Shown piece after piece: positions 22,611 to 34,198 of a stretch of 64,000 nucleotides of DNA. How positions within the stretch are numbered: position 1 is the stretch's first letter; each line of letters starts with the position of its first letter. The DNA is from Capra hircus (Eukaryota; Chordata; Mammalia; Artiodactyla; Bovidae), in NCBI RefSeq assembly GCF_001704415.2, contig NC_030826.1, positions 60,159,362-60,223,361 of the forward strand. The letters are read 5' to 3'. The notes beneath the pieces were generated by a model. It had not been told where the DNA came from, did not search any database, and saw only the letters and a list, made by a program, of their open reading frames with translations. The position numbers and the translations under genes are program-made.

Positions 22611-23239
22611 TATAGGGATACAGTAGGAAAACCTGCAGACAAAGGGCCACAGTGAGCCCGGGCTTGTGAAGATGGAAACCAGGAAGTCCCCAGGGCCCAG
22701 CCCTTTTTGCTCTGTCTTCCCAACACTGAAAGCTGTCTTCATCCTCTGCTGCTCTCTGCCTCTTTCCTGGCCCTTCTCTGAGGTGACCAGCTTCTTCTGA
22801 TTGTTGGGTCCAATGTAGACTGTAGCCTCATGGCTGTATCATCTTCAAGGTCTGCTGGTCATCACCAGAGATTACGCTCTACGTGCTGCTCACTCAATGA
22901 AGACTCTACAACACTTCTGATCTACAGTGGGTGGATCCTCCTTGGGTCAGATGTCTTAGCTGTGGTTGGAAGCCTGGGATCTGAGACCCTAGACCCTACC
23001 ATTTCAGTAAAGCCATGGACAGGTTCAGGCAAAGTTTTGTGAGCAACACAGCAAAACAATGTTCTGTAACTTTCCACACTTCAGGGGTCACTAATGTACG
23101 CGCCTGTCGCCCCAACCCAAACACACACACTCCAATCCATTACACTACCTACACCCCTGCCCAGTTAGCCACTGGCATAGCCCACTGCAAATAAAGAGGC
23201 TTTCAATCAAGGTTTATTGAGTAAGCCATTTAAAAATAT
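22611..23239. other. No recognised gene
   Basis: Unassigned. A short CA-rich patch lies at 23120-23130. Confidence 0.4.
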
Positions 23240-23800
23240 AAACCGGATTGTGGAACTCACTTGCTTAAACACGTCAGTGGCTTCCTGTTGTCTCTAAAAT
23301 AAAACCCAAACTTCCTTTCATGACCTCAAAGGCCCAGAGGGGCTGGGACCCTCTGGGGCTCGTGCCAGCCCAATGCCTCTCGCCTCCTCCTTTCCCAGTC
23401 CTCAGCCACACGGGTGTTTTATTTCCTCTAACACATCTATGCTAGGCTCAGGACCCTGACAGGCCTTCTTCCCTCAGTCTGGAATGTTCTCTTGTTCTTC
23501 TCGAAGCTGGCTTCTGCCCATTCCTGCTTCGGAATCCAGCTGAAATGTTGCCTCATCGGCGACGCCTTTCCTGACGAACCTCCCTGTCCCACGGTACTCG
23601 CACTCACCTTGCCCCGTGCAGTGTGTGTGCCGTGCGCGTCGCCGTTGGGGGTTGTTTCTGAGCTGGTTTATTTACTTCTCTCCTGTCTTCATCGCAGGTG
23701 GACCGTAAGCTCCACAAAGTTATAGACACGTCTCTTTCCTCCTCACCCACAGAGATGGAGTGCTTGGCACGCAATAAATATTTGCTGGTGGATGCATGTA
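23240..23800 (+). mobile_element. L2 3' end
   Basis: Long, clear L2 order: 'ttgcttaaacacgtcagtgg', 'cagtctggaatgttctcttg', 'tgaaatgttgcctcatcggc', 'gcacgcaataaatatttgct'. The best-preserved ancient LINE in the window. Confidence 0.8.
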
Positions 23801-23861
23801 TTGGAGGAGGATGATTTGCATTCTGACTTGATCACAGAGAGTGACCTTGGACAGAATGTAT

Positions 23862-23957
23862 CTCCTTTTTAAAAATAGTTACTTTATTTCACTTTTTAAA
23901 TCCATTTATTATGGAAGGATAGTTGATTTACAACATTGCGTTAATTTCTGCTGTACT
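23862..23957 (-). mobile_element. L1 3'-UTR scrap, antisense
   Basis: 'ggaaggatagttgatttaca', then 'cattgcgttaatttctgctg'. Under 100 bp. Confidence 0.65.
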
Positions 23958-24454
23958 CCGAAGTGTCAGCTTCCACTTCTACAAAATCAGGAGACTCCAG
24001 AGCTGATAAAAAGATTATTCTAATTCACTTGAAAACTACTCAATCCTTCCTCTCTGAGATAATTTCCCTAATTAACTAACCTATCTCATTCTGACATCAA
24101 ATGCCTATGCTGACATAATTACTTTGCAGTTATGCTCTTAGTTATCATAGGGTCTCTGGACACGGGCTGCAGCAGTCCTTGAAGAAAGAGAGAAATCTGG
24201 GTGACCTGAAATTTTTGAGACTCCTGAAATATCCTTTAAGAGGATAGAAATTCCTAAATACGGAATGTTTATAAAAAGCATGATATTAATAAAACAGCAA
24301 TGCTTCTATTGAGCACGTTCATGTTTTAAATGCAGAAATGTACAATGCAATGTAGCTATGCTATGTGTAGAAAACTGTCCATAATTCCTTCAACAAAAAC
24401 ATTCGTCAGGGGCTTACTGAGTGTCAGTTATGGGCATTAAAGACCATTGCATGC
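23958..24454. other. No recognised gene
   Basis: AT-rich unassigned sequence. Confidence 0.4.
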
Positions 24455-24524
24455 ATGGTCATATCAGTCATATCCAACTCTTTGTGACCTTATGAACTGC
24501 AGCATGCCAGGCCCCTCTGTCCAT
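24455..24524 (-). mobile_element. Bov-A fragment, antisense
   Basis: 'atatccaactctttgtgacc' and 'ctgcagcatgccaggcccct' are a 70-bp Bov-A/BovB tail scrap. Confidence 0.75.
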
Positions 24525-24712
24525 TAAACATCACTGTCCACCTGCTATTTCAATTAATATGACAAAATCTGAGTGACTGCCTGTTGTTTCAGGGATCCCA
24601 GTGAACCATGCCACCCAGAGTTTACATCCTGTGAGAGACCACCCACACTGAAGCTGAGCTGGGCCACAGGACCAGCTTTGACCAACAGGACATTTAGGAA
24701 GAGTAATGCAAC

Positions 24713-25058
24713 GCAGAAGACACTGAAGAGTCACTTGGACAGCAAGAAGATCAAACCAGCCCATCCTAAAGGAAATCAGTCCTGAATATTCATTGGGAGG
24801 ACTAACACTGAAGCTGAAGCACCAATGCTTTGGCCACCTGATACAAACAGCCAACTCACTGGAAAAGATCCTGATGTTGAGAAAGACTGAGGGCAATAGA
24901 AGAAGCGGGCGGCAGAGGATGAGATGGTTGGATGGCATCACTGATGCAATGGACATGAATTTGAGCAAACTCCAGGAAGCACTGGAGCAAAGAGGAGCCT
25001 GGTGAGCCACAGTCCATGGGGTTGCAAAGAGTCAGACACGACTGAGTGACTAAACACC
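24713..25058 (+). mobile_element. BovB 3' tail
   Basis: 'ggaaatcagtcctgaatatt', 'tgagatggttggatggcatc', ending 'gacacgactgagtgac'. 5' truncated. The 190 bp to its left (24525-24712) is unassigned. Confidence 0.88.
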
Positions 25059-26797
25059 ACTAAGATATCCAGGAGCATAAGGAGACAGAAGGAAACGAGC
25101 TGTGTGCTGGCATCTCCAAGTGGCCCTCGAGAGCTGCCCAGCTTCCTGATGGTTCTCCACTTGTGGTTTTAAGAGGTTATGGTCTTTTCATAAACTGATC
25201 TTTCTTTAGAGTAACCTGAGTAATCTTCCATTCCCTGTAGCCTTGACAGTCACACTGAAACAAATTTCAAACAGGAAATGATTTCCACTATGGAAAGTTC
25301 ACCTAAGGATGATTATGACTTTTCTAGCTCCTTTTAACAAGGGTTAAATTTCCAATAAGCAGGTTCCCATAATTATTAGGTGGAGGCAATAAAGGGGGGA
25401 AAGCCTGGGAAGATGTTTTCCAGGACAGTTTACAACTTGATACTTGACCAAATAATTTGAATTATCTCCACTACTAGACTGTCAGAATGCTGGATTTCAA
25501 GTGTAAGGGCCCAGGGTCATCTTCAGACACTTGTTTCCAGGAACTCTTCATTTGATCCAGTTTTCCTGGTGTGTGAGTGTGCACTGTACACATGATAACT
25601 CACCACTAAAAATGTGTATCACTTGTGAGCAGCCATATCAGGCCTTACGAGTCTAGAAGGGAAATGATTAAGCTAGTCGAGGGGGGAGGGGAGAGATCAG
25701 TGCTGCAAGAGAGATGAATCTGACAAATGAATTTTTATATTGAACCTGACTTTGATTAGACGATTTGAACCCTTAGAATAATTTACTCTGGTCTCTCTTT
25801 GTCAGATTTATGAAGTTCTCCCCCTTTAAAAAAAAACGTGTATATTGCTGAAAGATTGTAAAATTTAATAGCAAACAGATTACACACTTAGGAATGGACG
25901 AAGCACAATTAGCAAGCACATTCCTCGCGCTCCTATAAATAACCTGGTTTCCTTTCCGTGTCTGCAAATTTCATTAGAGTGGTGGAAAAAAAGCTGGGGA
26001 GAGGAAGGAGGAAAAAAAGAAAAGCCCTCTCTCTCACCGCAAAGTACAGATCCACTCACTCAATCAGGGGCTTTGTGCTATGCAGGAGCGGGCTTGAGGG
26101 GCACCCCTCCCCCATCACGGACCACTAGCTTTGGAAAGAGACTTTTCGACATATGGATTTGAAATTCACCTGCTAAAAAGATCACATAAGTCTTGGCTAT
26201 TCAGCAAGCAACCTGCTTCCTCGCCTCCTCCACAGGGAACTGCAGTGATCTGACAGCAAAGGTTTTGCTCCACACCCCCTTAATTTTAAGCTGTATATAC
26301 TTTGGACAAGCGACCTAATTTAGCAGTTATGGTTATTTTATATCTGTGAAAAGAACAGCAACAACAACAACAAAAAACTCCAGCTTCTCAATTATGAGAA
26401 ATCAAAAGCAAGTATTAGTGAGAGGACGGTGCTTGGAAAGGGTCAAAGTCTGGAAGCGTGAGACACGAGCCATCCCCTCCCCACAGTCCTCTCCAAGAAA
26501 ATGTCCACACCAAAACATATTTGGAACATGTTGGGAGCACACTGGCTTTATGTCCAGTTCTTGGATGGGGTCTGTTTACATAAAGTGAGGGGAAGAGTGT
26601 GTATCATGTGAAGCAAAAAGCACTCTTCCATCATTATCTGGATATTTCAAGCACTTGGGTAAGTTATTGATCTAAATTTGCGTGAGAACTTGGATTTAAT
26701 CTTAAAATTCTAATCTGGCTACTAGGGGCACCCAAAACACCAAGCCACTCCCTAATAAAATCTGTAGAGCTTGATTTCATGCACTGGTCTCAAAATA

Positions 26798-26800
<3 letters not shown>
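25059..26800. other. Repeat-poor island, 1.7 kb
   Basis: The longest stretch between 20 and 64 kb in which I recognise no transposon. No open frame is convincing. The segment 25740-26000 has a dense set of developmental-enhancer-like motifs, listed separately. Confidence 0.5.
25740..26000. promoter_or_regulatory. Candidate enhancer or TATA-type promoter
   Basis: Within about 60 bp: two TEAD/M-CAT cores (ggaatg 25891-25896; cattcc 25919-25924), a homeodomain-like caattag (25906-25912) and ctataaataa (25933-25942), which fits the MEF2 consensus and could also be a TATA box. CpG-containing 'ctcgcgctcc' lies just upstream of it. Function is inference only. Confidence 0.3.

Positions 26801-26803
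<3 letters not shown>

Positions 26804-26828
<25 letters not shown>
26804..26828. repeat. Poly-A tract (A25)
   Basis: Twenty-five uninterrupted A residues. No LINE or SINE body precedes it that I can recognise, so its origin is unclear. Confidence 0.95.
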
Positions 26829-26915
26829 CAGTAAATGTGACACAAAACACTAAGAAGACTTGAGACTAAAAGCAAAGGTTTCCTGATGCCTGCACGCACT
26901 AGGGCTGCACTACGG

Positions 26916-27006
26916 ATGTTAGTAGCTCAGCTGTGTCAGACTCTTTTCAACCAAATGGACTATAGCCCATCAGGCTTCTCTGCCCAAGGAATTCTCCAGG
27001 CAATTC
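26916..27006 (-). mobile_element. Bov-A fragment, antisense
   Basis: 'tagctcagctgtgtcagact' to 'ggaattctccaggcaa'. Truncated half-SINE. Confidence 0.8.
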
Positions 27007-27089
27007 ATTAGCGATATTTGATGACAAAGAATAGAAACCCATTTTAACAAGGTCAACTAAAGAAAGAAGTCATCACTCACGTGTATCTT

Positions 27090-27244
27090 GTAAGGAGTAA
27101 ATATCCAGGGTATATAAAGAATTCCTATGAAACAACAAAGCTGTAAAAGAAACAACTTGATTTAAAAATGGGCAAAGGACTCGAATAGACATTTTTCCAA
27201 AGAAGACATACAAGCATGCGAAAGGTATTCAACATCACTAATCA
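27090..27244 (+). mobile_element. L1 ORF2 fragment
   Basis: 'taaatatccagggtatataa', 'aaaaatgggcaaaggactcg' and 'ttcaacatcactaatcatt' are a sense L1 ORF2 region. Too short and broken to code. Confidence 0.7.
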
Positions 27245-27246
27245 TT

Positions 27247-27464
27247 GTTGTTGTTGTTTTTCTTTAGTGTCTAAGTCATGGACTCTTTTGTAACCCCATG
27301 GACTGTAGCCCTCCAGGCTTCTCTGTCCGTGGGGTTCCCTAGGCAAGAGTACTGGAGTCAGTTGTCATTTCCTTCTCCAGGGGATCTTCCCAACCCAGGA
27401 ATGAAACCCACATCTTCTGCACTGCCAGGCAGATTCTTTACCACTGAGCCACCAGGGAAACTCA
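27247..27464 (-). mobile_element. Bov-tA SINE, antisense
   Basis: Starts with a GTT-rich tail, continues 'gtaaccccatggactgtagc', ends 'ccactgagccaccaggg'. It lies in the L1 fragment. Confidence 0.9.
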
Positions 27465-27477
27465 ATATGGTACCTAG

Positions 27478-27780
27478 AGTAGCCAGTCCCAAAGGAAATA
27501 ATCCCTGGACATTCACTGGAAGGACTGATGTTGAAGCTGAAGCTCCAATACTATGGCCACCTGTTGCGAAGATCCTGCTTATTGGAAAATACCCTGATTC
27601 TGGGAAAGATTCAGGGCAGGAGGAGAAGGGGATGACAGAGGATGAGATGGTTGGATGGCATCACCGACTCAATGGACATGAGTTTGAGCAAGCTCTGGGA
27701 GATTGTGAAGGACAGGGAAGCCTGGTGTGCTGCAGTCCATGGGGTCACAAAGAGTCGGACACGACTTAGCAACTGAACAA
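27478..27780 (+). mobile_element. BovB 3' tail
   Basis: 'ggaaataatccctggacatt', 'gaagctccaatactatggcc', 'gacacgacttagcaactgaa', then an A/C-rich tail. Confidence 0.9.
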
Positions 27781-27885
27781 CAACAAAAAACAAAATAAAA
27801 CAACATGAGTAATCAAATCCACAGAGACAGAAGTCAAAGGGTGGTTCCAAGAGCTGGTGGAAGGAGAGGACGGAGAGCTGATGTC

Positions 27886-28083
27886 TACAGCAGGGATCCC
27901 CAAGCCCAGGCCATGGACTGTCCCAGCCCACGGCCCGTGAGGAGCCAGGCTGCACGGCAGGAGGTGAGCAGGGGGCAAGGGAGCCAAGCTCCATCTGCAT
28001 TTATAACCCCTCTTCACTGCCCCCAGAGGGGACCATCTAGTCTCAAGAAAATGACCTCGGGGCTCCCCCTGAGTCTGACACCT
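27886..28083. mobile_element. DNA-transposon fossil (hAT-like, tentative)
   Basis: 'acagcagggatccccaagcc', 'gaggagccaggctgcacggc' and 'ggggaccatctagtctcaag' resemble a common mammalian MER-class DNA transposon that I recognise but cannot name securely. Confidence 0.5.
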
Positions 28084-28084
28084 G

Positions 28085-28222
28085 TGAGAGACCCTGAGTC
28101 AAGGAACCCACTTGGGCCACGCCCAGACTCTTAACCCACTGAACATGTGAGATAATACATGTGCGTTATTTTAAGCCATTGAGTTGATGACAATTTGCTA
28201 TACAGCAACAGACAACTGATGC
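28085..28222 (+). mobile_element. MLT1-type LTR end
   Basis: 'acatgtgagataatacatgt', 'ttattttaagccattgagtt' and 'aacagacaactgatgcc' are the 3' end of a MaLR LTR in plus order. Non-coding. Confidence 0.6.
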
Positions 28223-29974
28223 CTGCCCTATTCTAGTCTATAGACGAGCCTCCGCCACCAGGACTGTAGCTTCTTTATCTGAAATGCAACCTGCTCCTGG
28301 CCACAGCATTGACTCCAGACTCCCAACTGCTCTTCACAGGCAACCTCACTGGCCCCTGGATCTCAGTTCCTTACCCCTAGGAGCATCCAATCAGCCAGCT
28401 AGCGTGAAAGCCATTCATTAAAGCTGACAGGCTCCTGCTGCTAACAGGCTGCACTCACCTGCCACCAGGACGGTACTAGAGGGTCAGGTCAGTTCAGTCA
28501 AGGCGCTCAGTTGTGTCTGACTCTTTGTGACCCCCATAGACTGCAGCGCACCAAGCGTCCCTGTCCATCACCAACTCGCGGAGTTTGCTTAAACTGATGT
28601 CCATTGAGTCCGTGAGGCCATCAAACCACCTCATCCTCTGTTGTCCCCTTCTCCTTCTGCCCTCAATCTTTCCCAGCATCAGGGTCTTTTCCAATGAGAC
28701 AACTCTTCCCATCAGGTGGCCAAAGCATGGGAGTTTCAGCTTTAGCATCAGTCCTTCAAATAAACACCCAGGACTGATTTACCTTAGGATGGATTGGTTG
28801 GATCTCCTTGCAGTACAAGGGACTCTAAGAATCTTCTCCAACACCACAATTCAAAAGCATCAATTCTTCGGTGCTCAGCTTTCCTCACAGTCCAACTCAC
28901 AACCATACATGACCACAGGAAAAACCATAGCCTTGACTAGACGGACCTCTGTTGGTAATGTCTCTGCTTTTGAATATGCTATCTAGGTTGGGCATAACTA
29001 TCCATTCAAGGAGTAAGCATCTTTTAATTTTATGGCTGCAGTCACCATCTGCAGTGATTTTGGAGCCCCCAAAATTAAAGTCTCTCACTATTTCCACTGT
29101 TTCCCCATCTATTTGCCATGAAGTGATGGGACCAGATGCCATGATCTTAGTTTTCTGAACGTTGAGCTTTAGGCCAACTTTTTCACTCTCCTCTTTCACT
29201 TTCATCAAGAGGCTTTTTAGTTCCTCTTCACTTTCTGCCATAAGGGTGGTGTCATCTGCATATCTGAGGTTATTGACATTTCTCCTGGCAATCTTGATTC
29301 CAGCTTGTGCTTCATCCAGCCCAGCGTTTCTCATGATGTGCTCTGCATATAAGTTAAATAAGCAGAGTGACAATATACAGCCTTGATGTACTCCTTTTCC
29401 TATTTGGAACCAGTCTGTTGTTTCATGTCCAGTTCTAACTGTTGCTTCCTGACCTGCATACAGATTGCTCAAGAGGCAGGTTAGGTGGTCTGGTATTCCC
29501 ATCTCTTTCAGAATTTTTCACCAGTTTTCACTGGTGATCCACACAGTCAAAGGCTTTTTGGCATAGTCAAAAGAGCAGAAATAGATGTTTTTCTGGAACC
29601 CTCTTCCTTTTTCAATGATCCAATGGATGCTGTCAATTTGATCTATGGTTCCACTGCCTTTTCTAAAATCAGCTTGAACATCTGGAAGTTCATGGTTTAC
29701 GTATTGCTGAAGCCTGGCTTGGAGAATTTTGAGCATTACTTTGCTATCATGTGAGATAAGTGCAATTATGCACTAGTTTGAACATTTTTTGGCATTGCCT
29801 TTCTTTGGGATTGGAATGAAAACTGACCTTTTCCAGTCCTGTGGCCACTGCAGAGTTTTCCAAATTTGCTGGCACATTGAGTGCAGCACTTTAACAGCAT
29901 CATCTTTTAGGATTTGAAATAGCTCAACTGGGATTCCATCACCTCCACTAGCTTTGTTGGTAGTGATGCTTCCT

Positions 29975-30247
29975 GCTGCTGCTGCTGCTAAGTCGCTTCA
30001 GTTGTGTCCGACTCTGTGTGACACCATAGACGGCAGCCCATCAGGCTCCCCCATCCCTGGGATTGTCCAGGCAAGAACACTGGAGTGGGTTGCCATTTCC
30101 TTCTCCAATGCATGAAGTGAAAAGTGAACGTGAAATCGCTCAGTTGTATCCAACTCTTAGCGACTCCATGGACTGCAGCCCATCAGGCTCCTCCGTGCAT
30201 GGGATTCTCTAGGCAAGAGTACTGGAGTGGGTTGCCATTGCCTTCCA
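29975..30247 (-). mobile_element. BOV-A2 dimeric SINE inside BovB, exact TSD
   Basis: Antisense dimer starting with the CTG-rich tail complement and containing two Bov-A monomers joined at 'gcatgaagtgaaaagtgaac'. The 13-bp agtgatgcttcct flanks it at 29962-29974 and 30248-30260. Confidence 0.97.
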
Positions 30248-30553
30248 AGTGATGCTTCCTAAGGCCCATCTGACTTCAAATTCCAGGATGTCTGGCTCTA
30301 GGTGAGGGATCACACCATCATGATTATCTTGGTCGTGAAGATCTTTTTTGTACAGTTCTTCTGTGTATTCTTGCTACTTCTTCTTAATATCTTCAGCTTC
30401 TGTCAGGTCCATACCATTTCTGTCCTTTATTGAGCCCATCTTTGTGTGAAATGTTCCCTTGGTATCTCTAATTTTCCTGAAGAGATATCTAGTCTTTCCC
30501 ATTCTATTGTTTTCCTCTATTTTTTTGTAATGATCACTGAGGAAGGCTTTCTT

Positions 30554-33244
30554 TTTTTTTCTTTCCTTTTTTTTTTAAATTTTTATTTTTACTTTATTTT
30601 ACTTTACAATACTGTATTGGTTTTGCCATACATTGACATGAATCCACCACGGGTGTACATGCGTTCCCAAACATGAACCCCCCTCCCACCTCCCTCCCCA
30701 TAACATCTCTCTGGGTCATCCCCGTGCACCAGCCCCAAGCATGCTGTATCCTGCATCGGACATAGACTGGTGATTCGATTCTTACATGATAGTATACATG
30801 TTTCAATGCCATTCTCCCAAATCATCCCATCCTCTCACTCTCCCTCTGAGTCCAAAAGTCCACTATACACATCTGTGTCTTTTTTGCTGTCTTGCATACA
30901 GGGTCATCACTACCATCTTTCTAAATTCCATATATATGTGTTAGTATACTGTATTGGTGCTTTGCTTTCTGGCTTACTTCACTCTGTATAATCGGCTCCA
31001 GTTTCATCCATCTCATCAGAACTGATTCAAATGTATTCTTTTTAATGGCTGAGTAATACTCCATTGTGTATATGTACCACAGCTTTCTTATCCATTCATC
31101 TGCTGATGGACATCTAGGTTGTTTCCATGTCCTAGCTATTATAAACAGTGTTCCGTGCTCCGATGAACATTGGGGTACATGTGTCTCTTTCAATTCTGGT
31201 TTCCTCGGTGTCTATGCCCAGCAGTAGGATTGCTGGGTCATAAGGCAGTTCTATTTGCAATTTTTTAAGGAATCTCCACACTGTTCTCCATAGTGGCTGC
31301 ACTAGTTTGCATTCCCACCAACAGTGTAGGAGGGTTCCCTTTTCTCCACACCCTCTCCAGCATTTATTGCTCGCAGATTTTTGGATCGCAGACATTCTGA
31401 CTGGTGTGAAGTGGTACCTCATTGTGGTTTTGATTTGCATTTCTCTAATAATGAGTGATGTTGAGCATCTTTTCATGTGTTTGTTAGCCATCCATATGTC
31501 TTCTTTGGAGAAATGTCTATTTAGTTCTTTGGCCCATTTTTTGATTGGGTCATTTATTTTTCTGGAATTGAGCTGCAGGAGTTGCTTGTACATTTTTGAG
31601 ATTAGTTGTTTGTCAGTTGCTTCATTTGCTATTATTTTCTCCCATTCAGAAGGCTGTCTTTTCACCTTGCTTATATTTTCCTTTGTTGTGCAGAAGCTTT
31701 TAATTTTAATCAGATCCCATTTGTTTATTTTTGCTTTTATTTTCAGAATTCTGGGAGGTGGATCATAGAGGATCCTGCTGTGGTTTATGTTGGAGAGTGT
31801 TTTGCCTATGTTCTCCTCTAGGAGTTTTATGGTTTCTGGTCTTATATTTAGATCTTTAATCCATTTTGAGTTTACTTTTGTGTGCGGTGTTAGAAAGTGG
31901 TCTAGTTTCATTCTTTTACAAGTGGTTGACCAGTTTTCCCAGCACCACTTGTTAAAGAGATTGTCTTTACTCCATTGTATATTCTTGCCTCCTTTGTCAA
32001 AGATAAGGTGTCCATATGTGTGTGGATTTATCTCTGGGCTTTCTATTTTGTTCCATTGATCTATATGTCTGTCTTTGTGCCAGTACCATACTGTCTTGAT
32101 GACTGCGGCTTTGTAGTAGAGCCTGAAGTCAGGCAGGTTGATTCCTCCAGTTCCATTCTTCTTTCTCAAGATTGCTTTGGCTATTCAAGGTTTTTTGTAT
32201 TTCCATACAAATCTTGAAATTATTTGTTCTAGTTCTGTGAAAAATATTGCTGGTAGCTTGATAGGGATTGCACTGAATCTGTAGATTGCTTTGGGTAGTA
32301 TACTCATTTTCACTATATTAATTCTTCCAATCCATGAACATGGTATATTTCTCCATCTATTAGTGTCCTCTTTGATTTCTTTCATCAGTGTTTTATAGTT
32401 TTCTATATATAGGTCTTTAGTTTCTTTAGGTAGATATATTCCTAAGTATTTTATTCTTTTCGTTGCAATGGTGAATGGAATTGTTTCCTTAATTTCTTTT
32501 TCTACTTTCTCATTATTAGTGTATAGGAATGCAAGGGATTTCTGTGTGTTGATTTTATATCCTGCAACTTTACTATATTCATTGATTAGCTCTAGTAATT
32601 TTCTGGTGGAGTCTTTAGGGTTTTCTATGTAGAGGATCATGTCATCTGCAAACAGTGAGAGTTTTACTTCTTCTTTTCCAATTTGGATTCCTTTTATTTC
32701 TTTTTCTGCTCTGATTGCTGTGGCCAAAACTTCCAGAACTATGTTGAATAGTAGCGGTGAAAGTGGGCACCCTTGTCTTGTTCCTGACTTTAGGGGAAAT
32801 GCTTTCAATTTTTCACCATTGAGGATAATGGTTGCTGTGGGTTTGTCATATATAGCTTTTATTATGTTGAGGTATGTTCCTTCTATTCCTGCTTTCTGGA
32901 GAGTTTTTATCATAAATGGATGTTGAATTTTGTCAAAGGCCTTCTCTGCATCTATTGAGATAATCATATGGCTTTTATTTTTCAATTTGTTAATGTGGTG
33001 AATTACATTCATTGATTTGCAGATATTGAAGAATCCTTGCATCCCTGGGATAAAGCCCACTTGGTCATGATGTATGATCTTTTTAACATGTTGTTGGATT
33101 CTGATTGCTAGAATATTGTTGAGGATTTTTGCGTCTATGTTCATCAGTGATATTAGCCTGTAGTTTTCCTTTTTTGTAGTATCTTTGTCAGGTTTTAGTA
33201 TTAGGGTGATGGTGGCCTCATAGAATGAGTTTGGAAGTTTACCT
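30554..33244 (-). mobile_element. 5'-truncated L1 inside BovB, exact 16-bp TSD
   Basis: The poly-T at 30552-30577 is the A-tail seen from the other strand. Then come the 3' UTR and about 2.1 kb of ORF2. The truncated 5' edge is at 33244. tgaggaaggctttctt occurs exactly at 30538-30553 and 33245-33260. The exact TSD and near-open ORF2 indicate a fairly recent insertion, younger than the host BovB. Confidence 0.97.
31132..33243 (-). pseudogene. L1 ORF2 C-terminal portion (reverse transcriptase), one nonsense codon
   Basis: This is the C-terminal two-thirds of the L1 ORF2 protein, the endonuclease/reverse transcriptase that drives target-primed integration. The N-terminal endonuclease is missing because the element is 5' truncated. 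Reading leftwards on the minus strand, the frame holds the RT fingers and palm, including the catalytic FADD (codons at 32641-32652, preceded by the [11 protein letters not shown] block), and then the cysteine-bearing C-terminal region ending at 31132. One in-frame TGA at 32185-32187 separates a 319-codon and a 345-codon open part, both in the same frame. The flanking peptides read on continuously across it, and CGA to TGA at a CpG would explain it. It has no promoter and is not functional. Confidence 0.93.
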
Positions 33245-34198
33245 TGAGGAAGGCTTTCTTATCCTTGCTATTCTTTGCAACTCTGCAATCAGATGCTTAT
33301 ATCTTTCCTTTTCTCCTTTGCTTTTGGCTTCTCTTCTTTTCACAGCTGTTTGTAAGGATTCCTCAGACAGCCATTTTGCTTTTTTTCCATTTCTTTTTCT
33401 TGGGGATGGTCTTGATCCCTGTCTCCTGTACAGTGTCAGGAACCTCTGTCCAAAGCTCATCAGGCACTCTGTCAATCAGATCTAGTCCCTTAAATCTACT
33501 TCTCACTTCCACTGTATAATCACAAGGAATTTGATTTAGGTCATACCTGAATGGTCTAGTGGTTTCCCCCACTTTCTTCAATTAAAATCTGAATTTGGCA
33601 ATAAAGAGTTCATGATCTGAGCCACAGTCAGCTCCCAGTCTTCTTTTTGCTGACTGCATAGAGCTTCTCCACCTTTGGCTGCAAAGAATATAATCAATCT
33701 GATTTTGGTGTTGACCATCTGGTTGTGTCTATGTGTAGAGTCTTCTCTTGTGTTGTTGGAAAAGGGGGTTTGCTAGGACCAGTGTGTTCTCTCGGTAAAA
33801 CTCTCTTAGCCTTTGCCCTGCTTCATTCTGTACTCCAAGGCCAAATCTGCCTATTAATTGAGGTGTTTCTTGACTTCCTACTTTTGCATTCCAGTCCCCT
33901 ATAATGAAAAGGTCATCTTCTTTTGGGTGTTAGTTCTAAAATGCCTTGTGGGTCTTCATGGAACTATTCAACTTCAGCTTCTTCAGCATTACCAGTCGGG
34001 GCATAGACTTGGATTACCGTGATACTGAATAATTTGCCTTGGAAATGAAAAGAGATCATACTGTCATTTCTGAGACTGCATCCAAGTACTGCATTTTCGA
34101 CTCCTTTGCTGACTATGAGGGCTACTCCATTTCTTCTAAGGGATTTTTGCCGACAGTAGTAGATATAATGGTCATCTGAGTTAAATTCTCTAATTCGC

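Noticed and set aside
31307..32217. Hydrophobic plus-strand frames (31307-31768, 31606-31821, 31787-32059) resembling transmembrane proteins
   Set aside because: They are the antisense of L1 ORF2, which is AT-rich and yields Phe/Leu/Ile-rich shadows.
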